64,000 nucleotides of DNA from contig CANMCX010000002.1 of the NCBI GenBank assembly GCA_947496465.1, positions 496,001 through 560,000 on the forward strand, in the 5' to 3' direction. The notes below the pieces were generated by a model. That model worked only from the letters and a program-made list of their open reading frames with translations, was not told the DNA's origin and did no database searches. Below are positions 1-7,643 of the stretch, piece by piece (position 1 is the first letter of the stretch; each line of letters begins with the position of its first letter). This DNA comes from Marinifilum_A sediminis (GTDB lineage: Bacteria; Bacteroidota; Bacteroidia; Bacteroidales; Marinifilaceae). The translations under genes were made by a program, and so were the position numbers.

Positions 1-1794
1 GATGTTTTACACGGAGCTCATATCCCCTACTTCATTCCTAATAAAGCTTACACCAATTATTTTAAATCGTTTATAAAAACAGCTCTAGATGCTGGAACCA
101 AAGGATTTTATATCGAAGAACCTGAGATATTTACCAGAGGTGGCTATAGTGAGGCTTTTAAATCAGAATGGAATCATTTTTTCAATCAGCCTTGGCAAGA
201 TCAGCATTCGTCTCCTGAGAACATGTTGAGAACAGGAATTCTAAAAACTCAACTCTATAAAAAACACATAGAAGAGCTGTATAAATACGCGAAAAATTTA
301 AATCCTGATATTAAATGCTATGTTCCTACCCACTCTATTTTAAATTACAGTCTTTGGAATATCATTAGTCCCGAGATTGAATTTAATAAGATTGAAAGTA
401 TCGATGGTTATATTGGACAGGTTTGGACAGGAACTGCTCGCACTCCAATTTATTACAAAGGTAAATATGCCGAACGCACTTTCGAAAATGCATTTTTAGA
501 ATATACCAGTCTATTGGCTCTAACCGATCAGAATAGTAAGGAAATGATCTTTTTAACTGATCCTATTGAAGATGATCCAAACCATACATGGACTGACTAT
601 AGAGAGAATTATCAGAAAAATTTTGTAGCCCAATTACTTTTTCCACAAGTGAATCAATACGAAGTGATGCCATGGCCATCAAGAATTTTCGATGCTAAAT
701 ACCCTTCGGAAAGTGGAGGGAAAACTGTAATGCCTAAAGATTATGCAACACAAGTATTGATTGAGGTAAACTCTTTAAATCATTTCGAAAAATCGGATGA
801 ATTGGTAAATGGAACGAAAGGAATAACTGTTGCCATTTCAAATACTATCCAATTTCAAACGCCTTGGAAAAAGGATAATTATTCCGACCCTAGAATTGCT
901 AATTTTTATGGTATGGCACTTCCATTGGTAAAGCATGGTGTTCCTGCTAAGGTAAAGTTTATTGAAAATATGGTAAACTCAGAGGCTTTAGATGATACAG
1001 AACTGCTTTTGTTATCCTATGAAAACCTGAAACCTTTGTCGAAAGAATATCATAAAACCATTGCAAACTGGGTGAATAATGGAGGTAGTCTGATTTATTT
1101 CGGGACCAATAAAGATGTTTTCAACAATAGCAATCAATGGTGGAATAAGGAAGGATTCAGTTCTCCTCTAGAGCACCTTTTAAAGGACTTAAATGCCGAA
1201 GATACTTATGAGAATCAGCAACTCGGCAAAGGACAATTCTTATATATCAAAAAGAATCCTAAAGATTTTATTTTGGAGGATAATGATGCAGAAATCATTC
1301 AAATTGTGAAAAATGTTTGGAACTCTAAAAAGAGAAAATCAGAATGGCATGAGAAAAATCATTTCGATTTGCAACGTGGTGCTTATCGAATAATTTATAC
1401 CATGACTGAAAGTGTAGACAGCACTCCTTTGAAAATAAGGGGTCACTACATCGATTTATTCTCATCAAAATTAGAAATCATAGAATCAAGAGATCTGGCA
1501 CCAGGAGAAGCAGCTTACCTTTTCGATTTAAATAAGGCAAACTCTCAACCCAGCAGACTGCTTGCAGGATCTGCAAGAGCAACTCAGGAGAGCAATACTA
1601 AATCTTCATATAATTGCACGCTAAAAGGACCTGAAGGGGTAAATGGTATCGCCCAAATTTATCTTCCAAAAGAACCAAGGCTGATTAAAATTGATGGTGA
1701 AACAGTAATTGGTAAATGGAATAAAAAGAGTCAAACTCTCCTAATTCATTTCAAAAATTCACCTAAGGGTAAACAATTAGAAATTGAGTGGTAA
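1..1794 (+). CDS. Glycoside hydrolase-like protein, 5'-truncated
   Basis: The reading frame is open from the first base of the window, so the start lies upstream and at least 597 residues are present. The opening part (about residues 1-75) has a TIM-barrel flavour, with a Glu pair in GFYIEEPEIF and a Trp-rich stretch typical of clan GH-A-like glycosidases. Around residues 340-440 there is a Rossmann/GATase-like stretch (KHGVPAKV, LLLLSYENLKPL, WVNNGGSLIYFG) like the trimerisation domain of GH42-type enzymes. The end is beta-rich, as in accessory sandwich domains. I infer a beta-galactosidase-like or related polysaccharide enzyme but cannot name substrate or family. An internal ATG at 223 lies inside the conserved-looking fold and is not the start. 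Confidence 0.55.
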   Translation, partial: DVLHGAHIPYFIPNKAYTNYFKSFIKTALDAGTKGFYIEEPEIFTRGGYSEAFKSEWNHFFNQPWQDQHSSPENMLRTGILKTQLYKKHIEELYKYAKNLNPDIKCYVPTHSILNYSLWNIISPEIEFNKIESIDGYIGQVWTGTARTPIYYKGKYAERTFENAFLEYTSLLALTDQNSKEMIFLTDPIEDDPNHTWTDYRENYQKNFVAQLLFPQVNQYEVMPWPSRIFDAKYPSESGGKTVMPKDYATQVLIEVNSLNHFEKSDELVNGTKGITVAISNTIQFQTPWKKDNYSDPRIANFYGMALPLVKHGVPAKVKFIENMVNSEALDDTELLLLSYENLKPLSKEYHKTIANWVNNGGSLIYFGTNKDVFNNSNQWWNKEGFSSPLEHLLKDLNAEDTYENQQLGKGQFLYIKKNPKDFILEDNDAEIIQIVKNVWNSKKRKSEWHEKNHFDLQRGAYRIIYTMTESVDSTPLKIRGHYIDLFSSKLEIIESRDLAPGEAAYLFDLNKANSQPSRLLAGSARATQESNTKSSYNCTLKGPEGVNGIAQIYLPKEPRLIKIDGETVIGKWNKKSQTLLIHFKNSPKGKQLEIEW

Positions 1795-1911
1795 AATCTT
1801 CATTTTATTATTGAAATAATTATTTTCCCGTTTCGCAAACGATAACACACTGAAAACATGGTAGATTATAAAATGAAAATTGTATTTTCAGATTATAAAC
1901 CAAAATTAACC

Positions 1912-1936
1912 AAGCTCCGAACTAAATTCGGAGCTT
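1912..1936 (+). terminator. Hairpin between the glycosidase-like gene and asnB
   Basis: Perfect 9-bp arms AAGCTCCGA and TCGGAGCTT around a 7-base loop. It ends 27 bases before the asnB ATG and is followed by only a weak T stretch. It may end the upstream transcript or sit in the asnB leader as a regulatory hairpin. Confidence 0.5.
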
Positions 1937-1963
1937 ATTAAGTAACTATTAAACAGATTTTTT

Positions 1964-3655
1964 ATGTGTGGATTCGTAGGAGTTTTTGATTTGAAGGTAG
2001 ACGCACAAGAGCTACGCCCTCAGGTCTTGGAAATGTCTAAGAAAATTCGTCACCGCGGACCAGATTGGTCAGGAGTATTTTGTGATGAAAAAGCAATATT
2101 GTCTCACGAGAGACTATCGATTGTAGATCCTCAGTCGGGAGGACAACCTTTGTACAGCAAGGATGGTAATTTGGCACTGGCTGTAAATGGTGAAATCTAT
2201 AATCACATGGACATTCGAAATCAGATGAACGGATCCTATGAGTTCTTAACCAAATCTGATTGCGAAGTTATCCTTGCCTTGTATGATAAAAAAGGAATTG
2301 ATTTTATTGACGAATTGAATGGGATTTTTGCCTTTGCACTTTACGACAAAAAAAACGATTGCTATTTAATAGGTCGCGATCACATGGGAATTATTCCCTT
2401 GTATCAAGGGTGGGATCAACATGGTAACTTCTATGTGGCTTCAGAATTAAAGGCTTTGGAAGGATACTGCAACAAGATTGAAGAATTTCTTCCGGGTAAG
2501 TTCTTGTATAGTAAGGATGGTGAAGTGAAAGAGTGGTATCAGCGTGATTGGATGGATTACGAGAAAGTAAAAGACAATACGACAGATATGGAGGCTCTTC
2601 GTAAGGGATTGGAAGATGCAGTGCATCGTCAGTTGATGTCTGATGTTCCTTATGGTGTTTTACTTTCTGGAGGATTGGATTCATCGGTAATTTCTGCCAT
2701 TGCTAAAAAATATGCAGCAAAACGTGTAGAATCAGGTGATCAGCAAGATGCCTGGTATCCACAGTTGCACTCTTTTGCAATTGGGTTGGAAGGATCTCCC
2801 GATTTGGCTGCTTCACGAAAAGTTGCTGATTATATCGAGACCGTTCACCACGAAGTTACATTTACAGTACAGGAAGGTTTAGATGCCATTCGCGATGTAA
2901 TTTATCATTTGGAAACCTACGACGTAACCACCGTTCGTGCTTCTACTCCAATGTATATGATGGCTCGTGTGATCAAATCGATGGGAATTAAAATGGTTCT
3001 TTCGGGCGAAGGTGCCGACGAAATGTTTGGCGGATATTTGTATTTTCATAAGGCTCCAAATGCTAAAGAATTTCATACCGAATGTTTACGAAAATTAGAT
3101 AAACTTCACCTGTTCGATTGCCTGCGTTCCAATAAGTCTATGGCTTCCTGGGGAGTTGAAAGTCGTGTTCCATTCCTGGATAAGGAGTTCCTTGATATTG
3201 CCATGAGAATTAATCCTGAGGATAAAATGGCAAAGGATGGAAAAATGGAAAAGTGGGTGATTCGTAAAGCTTTTGAAAATTATTTACCTGAAGAAGTTGC
3301 TTGGAGACAAAAAGAACAATTCTCTGATGGTGTTGGTTACAATTGGATTGATACTTTGAAAGAGATTGCCAATACTGAAATTTCTGATGAGCAATTGGCT
3401 AACGCCGCATTCCGATTCCCGGTTAATCCTCCTATGTCGAAAGAGGAATACTACTACCGTGTGATCTTCTCGGAGCATTTCCCTTCGGATACCGCTGCAG
3501 CTTGCGTTCCTTCTATCCCATCAATTGCTTGTAGTACTGCTGAGGCTCTGGCTTGGGATGCTTCATTCCAAAACAATGCCGATCCTTCGGGACGTGCAGT
3601 AAATACCGTCCATAACGATGCATACGAGGAGAAAAAGAATAAGGTAACTGAATAA
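1964..3655 (+). CDS. asnB: Asparagine synthase B (glutamine-hydrolysing)
   Basis: Makes asparagine from aspartate, ATP and glutamine in the cytoplasm. The protein starts MCGFVGVFD, so after Met removal Cys2 is the N-terminal glutaminase nucleophile. This fixes the start at 1964. NGEIYNH and the TKSDCE segment form the glutamine-binding pocket. The synthetase domain carries the ATP pyrophosphatase loop SGGLDSS near residues 234-240, and SGEGADEMFGGY follows. At 563 residues it matches the long AsnB type. A strong terminator follows at 3679-3710, so it is probably transcribed alone. The tail after about residue 510 is low in recognisable motifs. Confidence 0.96.
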   Translation: MCGFVGVFDLKVDAQELRPQVLEMSKKIRHRGPDWSGVFCDEKAILSHERLSIVDPQSGGQPLYSKDGNLALAVNGEIYNHMDIRNQMNGSYEFLTKSDCEVILALYDKKGIDFIDELNGIFAFALYDKKNDCYLIGRDHMGIIPLYQGWDQHGNFYVASELKALEGYCNKIEEFLPGKFLYSKDGEVKEWYQRDWMDYEKVKDNTTDMEALRKGLEDAVHRQLMSDVPYGVLLSGGLDSSVISAIAKKYAAKRVESGDQQDAWYPQLHSFAIGLEGSPDLAASRKVADYIETVHHEVTFTVQEGLDAIRDVIYHLETYDVTTVRASTPMYMMARVIKSMGIKMVLSGEGADEMFGGYLYFHKAPNAKEFHTECLRKLDKLHLFDCLRSNKSMASWGVESRVPFLDKEFLDIAMRINPEDKMAKDGKMEKWVIRKAFENYLPEEVAWRQKEQFSDGVGYNWIDTLKEIANTEISDEQLANAAFRFPVNPPMSKEEYYYRVIFSEHFPSDTAAACVPSIPSIACSTAEALAWDASFQNNADPSGRAVNTVHNDAYEEKKNKVTE

Positions 3656-3678
3656 ATATTTCATTTATACATTTAGCA

Positions 3679-3710
3679 AGAGGCTTTCCATTTGGGGAGC
3701 CTCTTTTTTT
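3679..3710 (+). terminator. Rho-independent terminator of asnB
   Basis: Stem AAGAGGCT/AGCCTCTT with an 11-base loop, running into seven T residues, 24 bases after the asnB stop. Confidence 0.9.
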
Positions 3711-3777
3711 GATGGTCTAAATAGCAAACCGAATGATTGTCAGTAGTGGCTTTTGATTTTGATGCTCCTGTTTTGTT

Positions 3778-3839
3778 TGATGCTCTCACTTTAAGTGAGT
3801 GTATCAATTTGTTGTTTCTTGTGCCAGCTGAGAGCATCA
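3778..3839. repeat. Inverted repeat in non-coding DNA
   Basis: Perfect 11-bp arms TGATGCTCTCA (3778-3788) and TGAGAGCATCA (3829-3839) separated by 40 bases. The 5' arm overlaps a second short palindrome, CACTTTAAGTG (3787-3797). No T tract follows, so it is not a plain terminator. No gene lies on either side closer than asnB and the membrane protein at 4443. Confidence 0.6.
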
Positions 3840-3938
3840 CATAAAGTGATACCCTCAAATTAAATTGCCCTATACTCTGCACTTAAAAAAGTATGAAATT
3901 CATAAGTCGAGACTTAAAGATTAAAGGTCAAATACAGA

Positions 3939-4224
3939 AATCTTAAAAAAAGACATCAATTTCAAGTTTGGAAGAATGTTCAACATAGGTCTAGGATTGA
4001 AAATCATGCCTTTAGCTTTGATTTTCATAGGTAAAGGCTCGAAAATCAAGAGTAAAACCAAAGAATCTTTAAAAGAAGCATCGATTTCAAGTGTAGAAGA
4101 ATGCAAATCATCCGTTTAGGATTGATAATCATAGCTCGAGCTTTGATTTTCATAGGTAAAGACTCGAAAATCAAGCCTCGAGGCACGAATTTCATGGGTA
4201 CAGGCACATCAATCGAGGGTAAAA
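3939..4224. repeat. Degenerate tandem intergenic repeat, two 112-bp copies plus a partial third
   Basis: Copy 1 spans 3939-4050 and copy 2 spans 4064-4175, at a period of 125 bases and clearly similar along the whole length. A weaker partial copy is at 4184-4224 (about 29 of 41 bases match by eye). Each full copy contains an inverted repeat, TTGATTTTC and GAAAATCAA, around a 14-base loop. The small open frames here on both strands seem to follow from the repeat and show no protein-like composition. The rest of the 3656-4442 gap holds the asnB terminator and the repeat at 3778. I see nothing in 4225-4442. Confidence 0.7.
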
Positions 4225-4442
4225 ACACACTTACAGTTAAAAATTTTAATAAATTACCTAAAACAGGCACAGTTCATCGCACTTCGATGCTTGATTAGGA
4301 CTAAAAGTTTTAGGTATTTGGCTAAAAAATTATTGATAATTAAAAATAAAGAATCAAATCATAAACTTTACCTATTAATTCCTCTCCAGTAATCAAATAG
4401 AAATTAATTATTTTCCTAATTATGTATTTTTCATCTGCATAA

Positions 4443-5060
4443 ATGAAGCTTATCAATAATAAAAATATAACTTTATATCCTACGCCAAATTATAAACCTA
4501 TAAAACCTAAACTTATGTACGCAAGCTCGAAACAAACCGTTTTCTTTAAATATTTTTTTCCACTTTTATTTGTTTTTGGTTTTGGTGCCTCCTTTCTAGT
4601 ACACAATTTTGTAGGTGAAGCACCAGATGGTGTTAGAATTGCATTTGGAATAATGTTAATATGGCTCTCTATTTTTTTTATACAAATACCATTCAGATTA
4701 AAAAGTATTTCTACATCTGATAAGGGCTTATTAATTAAAGGTCGCGAAAGAAAATTAATTCCGTATTCTGAAATCAAATATGTTTCCAAATTCGATTTGG
4801 CAGGTCCTTGGTTCATGACCATTAAGTATTTTGATCAAAAGTCGGGAGATACTAAGAGAATTTGTTTTATACCCACCCAATCTCAAAAAAGAATAATGGC
4901 TGATGATACCTTCACTGCTTTTATTAAAAAGAAAATGAAGGAAGAAAATCCTCAATACTGTGAAGAGAACCAACCTTCAAGTATGAAAAACTTCATAATA
5001 CTCACGTTGCTTAGTTTGCCTTTTACATTAACTTCTTTTTACTTCTTTATTTTTGCTTAG
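4443..5060 (+). CDS. Small membrane protein with a central PH-like soluble part
   Basis: 205 residues, not recognised by name. Two membrane segments come first (about residues 35-60 and 68-86). A cytoplasmic beta-rich part of about 90 residues follows (KGLLIKGRERKLIPYSEIKYVSK), with the look of a bacterial PH or YdbT-like domain. A last membrane segment ends the protein (FIILTLLSLPFTL to the C-terminus). This layout is common for small Bacteroidota proteins of unknown role. The start could also be the ATG at 4515, which would drop 24 polar residues before the first membrane helix. No partner is suggested by the neighbours, since a repeat region lies upstream and rlmF 226 bases downstream. Confidence 0.65.
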   Translation: MKLINNKNITLYPTPNYKPIKPKLMYASSKQTVFFKYFFPLLFVFGFGASFLVHNFVGEAPDGVRIAFGIMLIWLSIFFIQIPFRLKSISTSDKGLLIKGRERKLIPYSEIKYVSKFDLAGPWFMTIKYFDQKSGDTKRICFIPTQSQKRIMADDTFTAFIKKKMKEENPQYCEENQPSSMKNFIILTLLSLPFTLTSFYFFIFA

Positions 5061-5286
5061 TGATTAAAATAATTGAATTATTAAAGCAATCACAAGTAGA
5101 AAAAAGATATCTAAAAGATTGTTATAAACATTTACCGGACAGAAATTAATTTGAGACCTTATTTTGAGTTTAACAAAGCTTCTTAAATTGATACTGCCTA
5201 AAAAACACAACTTCAAAAACAAAAGAAAAGCGATTTTCTGCCATTAATGTTCTAATTTAGCGGATTCAAATAAGAGATTACAATCC

Positions 5287-6273
5287 ATGCTAGATAAGAA
5301 GAAAAAACATCCTAAAGTAAAGTCGAGATTGCACGAAAGAAATAAAAATCGTGAACGATACGATTTGAAAAAGTTGGTGGAAAGCTGTCCCGAATTAAAG
5401 CCTTTTGTGATATTAAATAAGTATGAGGATGAGTCGATAGACTTCGCAAATCCTGATGCTGTTAAAATGCTAAACAAGGCAATCTTAATCCATTTTTACG
5501 GACTAAGCACATGGGATATTCCTGAAAACTATCTGTGCCCTCCTATTCCTGGAAGAGCAGATTACATTCATCACATTGCCGATTTGTTGCGCCAGAACAA
5601 TTACGGGAAAATACCAACAGGAGATAAAATTACTTGTTTAGACATTGGTGTTGGGGCAAATTGTATTTATCCTATTATTGGAACAAGTGAATACGCCTGG
5701 TCCTTTATTGGTGCCGATATTGATCCTATTGCCTTAAAATCAGCAGAAAATATTGTCAACTCGAATGAATCTTTGAAAGGAAAAGTGAAGTGTATTCTAC
5801 AGGAAAATCCTAAAGACTTTTTCTATGGTGTAATTCCAAAAGGTGGATTGGTAGATATATCTATTTGTAATCCTCCGTTTCATGCCTCTGCAAAAGATGC
5901 CTTGGAAGGAACCATGAGAAAAACAAGAAACCTATCATCCGAAAAGGTAAGCCAACCAAGCCTGAATTTTGCAGGTCAGAGCAATGAATTGTGGTGCGAT
6001 GGTGGAGAAACCAGATTTGTTAGAAATATGGTTAATCAGAGTAAGAAATTTGCAAAATCGTGTTTCTGGTTTTCAAGTTTAATCTCGAAGGAATCTAACC
6101 TAAAAAAGGTATACCAAGCACTTAAAGATGTAAATGCGGTTAAAGTAGAAACCATTCCGATGGGGCAAGGAAATAAAACAAGTAGAATTGTTGCCTGGAC
6201 ATTCCTAACAAAAGAAGAACAACAGGAATGGAAAAACACAAGGTGGAATGTGAAGCCAAAGAAAAAGGACTAA
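5287..6273 (+). CDS. rlmF: 23S rRNA (adenine-N6)-methyltransferase RlmF
   Basis: Methylates N6 of the 23S rRNA adenine equivalent to A1618 in Escherichia coli, using S-adenosylmethionine. The protein follows the E. coli RlmF (YbiN) pattern from end to end: HERNKNRERYDL at the start, SVDFANP-like and WDIPENYLCPPIPGRADYIHH stretches, the SAM-binding LDIGVGANCIYP (about residues 118-129), the catalytic NPPF (about 195-198) and ELWCDGGE further on. Length is 328 residues, slightly longer than the E. coli protein. It is flanked by a non-coding gap and a terminator, so it is probably a single-gene unit. Confidence 0.95.
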   Translation: MLDKKKKHPKVKSRLHERNKNRERYDLKKLVESCPELKPFVILNKYEDESIDFANPDAVKMLNKAILIHFYGLSTWDIPENYLCPPIPGRADYIHHIADLLRQNNYGKIPTGDKITCLDIGVGANCIYPIIGTSEYAWSFIGADIDPIALKSAENIVNSNESLKGKVKCILQENPKDFFYGVIPKGGLVDISICNPPFHASAKDALEGTMRKTRNLSSEKVSQPSLNFAGQSNELWCDGGETRFVRNMVNQSKKFAKSCFWFSSLISKESNLKKVYQALKDVNAVKVETIPMGQGNKTSRIVAWTFLTKEEQQEWKNTRWNVKPKKKD

Positions 6274-6284
6274 TTTATATTATA

Positions 6285-6318
6285 AAAGGTTTCACTATTT
6301 TGTGAAACCTTTCTTTTT
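6285..6318 (+). terminator. Rho-independent terminator of rlmF
   Basis: 11-bp perfect stem AAAGGTTTCAC/GTGAAACCTTT with a short loop and a T-rich tail, 12 bases after the rlmF stop. Confidence 0.9.
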
Positions 6319-6414
6319 AGAGTAAATAACAATATCCCCTAAAGCGTATTAGTAAAGATATTCTGATTTTCTCACTGTGCTGAGTAATTTTCTATTTACT
6401 CAAGCCGTATGGCT

Positions 6415-6519
6415 TTTACTTTTCTCCTTAGATGAGAAAAGTAAACAAAAGAATCAAGTCAGCCTGATCCTTGTTAAATCTTTATTTTTACCAAGTAACA
6501 CGCCTTACGGCAGGCTGAC
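6415..6519. repeat. Compact intergenic element with two nested inverted repeats
   Basis: First hairpin: perfect 12-bp arms TTTACTTTTCTC (6415-6426) and GAGAAAAGTAAA (6434-6445), 7-base loop. Second: perfect 9-bp arms GTCAGCCTG (6458-6466) and CAGGCTGAC (6511-6519). It sits between convergent rlmF and the GH130 gene and inside no open frame. It may be a mobile-element remnant or an interspersed family. I cannot test copy number. The remainder of 6319-6580 shows nothing else. Confidence 0.55.
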
Positions 6520-6580
6520 AAAACACGCTCAAAGCAACTACACCTAGTAGATATTTATTGTATGGGATCATACCTCTATA

Positions 6581-6616
6581 AAAAAAGGATGAAACCACTT
6601 GGCTTCATCCTTTTTT
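6581..6616 (-). terminator. Terminator closing the mannan/N-glycan locus
   Basis: Stem AAAAAAGGATGAA/TTCATCCTTTTTT with A and T runs on both sides, so it can act on either strand. It lies just downstream of the GH130 stop on the minus strand. Confidence 0.9.
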
Positions 6617-6636
6617 ATTCAACTAATCTATCTTAA

Positions 6637-7605
6637 CTATAATGAATTCTTCTTTATAAAATCGATGATTTCATCCATGTAACCAAAGCTCATACCAACA
6701 ACCGTATCGGCTGCTCCGTAGTAAACTGCTACTTTATTTTCTTCGTTAAGTGCAGCACATGGGAAAACCACATTCGGAACATCACCCATTAGCTCGTAAG
6801 GAGCCGCTGGAGCCAATAAATATGGTTTTGAGCGATACAATACCTTATCCGGATTTTCAAGATCGAGAAGCGCCGCTCCCATTGAATAACGGAATCCATT
6901 GCAAGTATTAATTACTCCGTGATAAAACATCAACCAACCTTCCTTGGTGCGAATAGGTACAGATCCCGCACCAATTTTAGTACACTGCCATGCACTATCC
7001 GTAAAATCGGATACTTTCATTACACAACGATGCTCTCCCCAATATTTCATGTCAGGACTATAGGAAACGTAAATATCACCAAAAGGAGTATGACCATTAT
7101 CACTAGGACGACTCAGCATTGCATACTTTCCATCAATTTTCTCCGGAAATAAAACACCATTTCTGTTAAAAGGCAAAAAGGCATTTTCGCACTGATGAAA
7201 AGTTTTAAAATCGTAAGTATAAGCGATTCCAATTGTTGGTCCGTGGTAACCATTACACCAAGTAATCCAATAGCGATCTTCAATCCAACAAACACGAGGA
7301 TCGTATTTGTAATCCGATTCAATCATCTCGGTGTTACCAGCTTCCATTTCAATCGGCTCATGATTGATTTCCCAGTTAATTCCATCCTTACTAAAACCGG
7401 CAAAAATATTCATTTGAACCGCTTTGTTATCGCAACGGAAAACACCTGCAAAACCATCTTCAAAAGGCACAACAGCACTGTTAAAAATACTGTTAGATGA
7501 TGGAATATCATACCTCCCTATTACAGGATTCTGAGAATATCTCCACATCACATCTGCAGAACCTTTCGGTCTGTCTTCCCAAGGCATATTAGCTTTACTA
7601 GTCAT
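6637..7605 (-). CDS. GH130 beta-1,4-mannoside phosphorylase
   Basis: Cytoplasmic enzyme of 322 residues without a signal peptide. It should split a beta-1,4-mannosyl disaccharide with phosphate, giving mannose 1-phosphate. The sequence runs closely with GH130 subfamily 2 enzymes, which act on Man-beta-1,4-GlcNAc or Man-beta-1,4-Glc. Examples are the conserved start MPWEDRPKGSADVMWRYSQNP, YDPRVCWIEDRYW holding the catalytic Asp (about residue 102), TWCNGYHGPTIG, SRPSDNGHTPFGDI and CTKIGAGSVPI. It is the last gene of the locus, 38 bases after the SSS symporter. Together with GH92 and GH125 enzymes this points to the Man-GlcNAc core of N-glycans. The exact acceptor (GlcNAc or Glc) cannot be read from sequence. 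Confidence 0.9.
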   Translation of the reverse strand: MTSKANMPWEDRPKGSADVMWRYSQNPVIGRYDIPSSNSIFNSAVVPFEDGFAGVFRCDNKAVQMNIFAGFSKDGINWEINHEPIEMEAGNTEMIESDYKYDPRVCWIEDRYWITWCNGYHGPTIGIAYTYDFKTFHQCENAFLPFNRNGVLFPEKIDGKYAMLSRPSDNGHTPFGDIYVSYSPDMKYWGEHRCVMKVSDFTDSAWQCTKIGAGSVPIRTKEGWLMFYHGVINTCNGFRYSMGAALLDLENPDKVLYRSKPYLLAPAAPYELMGDVPNVVFPCAALNEENKVAVYYGAADTVVGMSFGYMDEIIDFIKKNSL

Positions 7606-7643
7606 CTTATTTCGTTTATATCTTTTATTTTTTCAATCTCTTT

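Noticed and set aside
223..1794. ATG at 223 as start of the first gene
   Set aside because: The frame is open upstream to the first base of the window, and those 74 codons read as protein with fold-like motifs.
4101..4298. Small open frame of 65 codons on the plus strand, and overlapping minus-strand frames at 3921-4270
   Set aside because: They lie in the degenerate tandem repeat and read through copies of the same unit. Repeated DNA without stops explains them.
4490..4822. 110-codon minus-strand frame
   Set aside because: It is antisense to the membrane protein at 4443, which has coherent membrane helices and a soluble domain.
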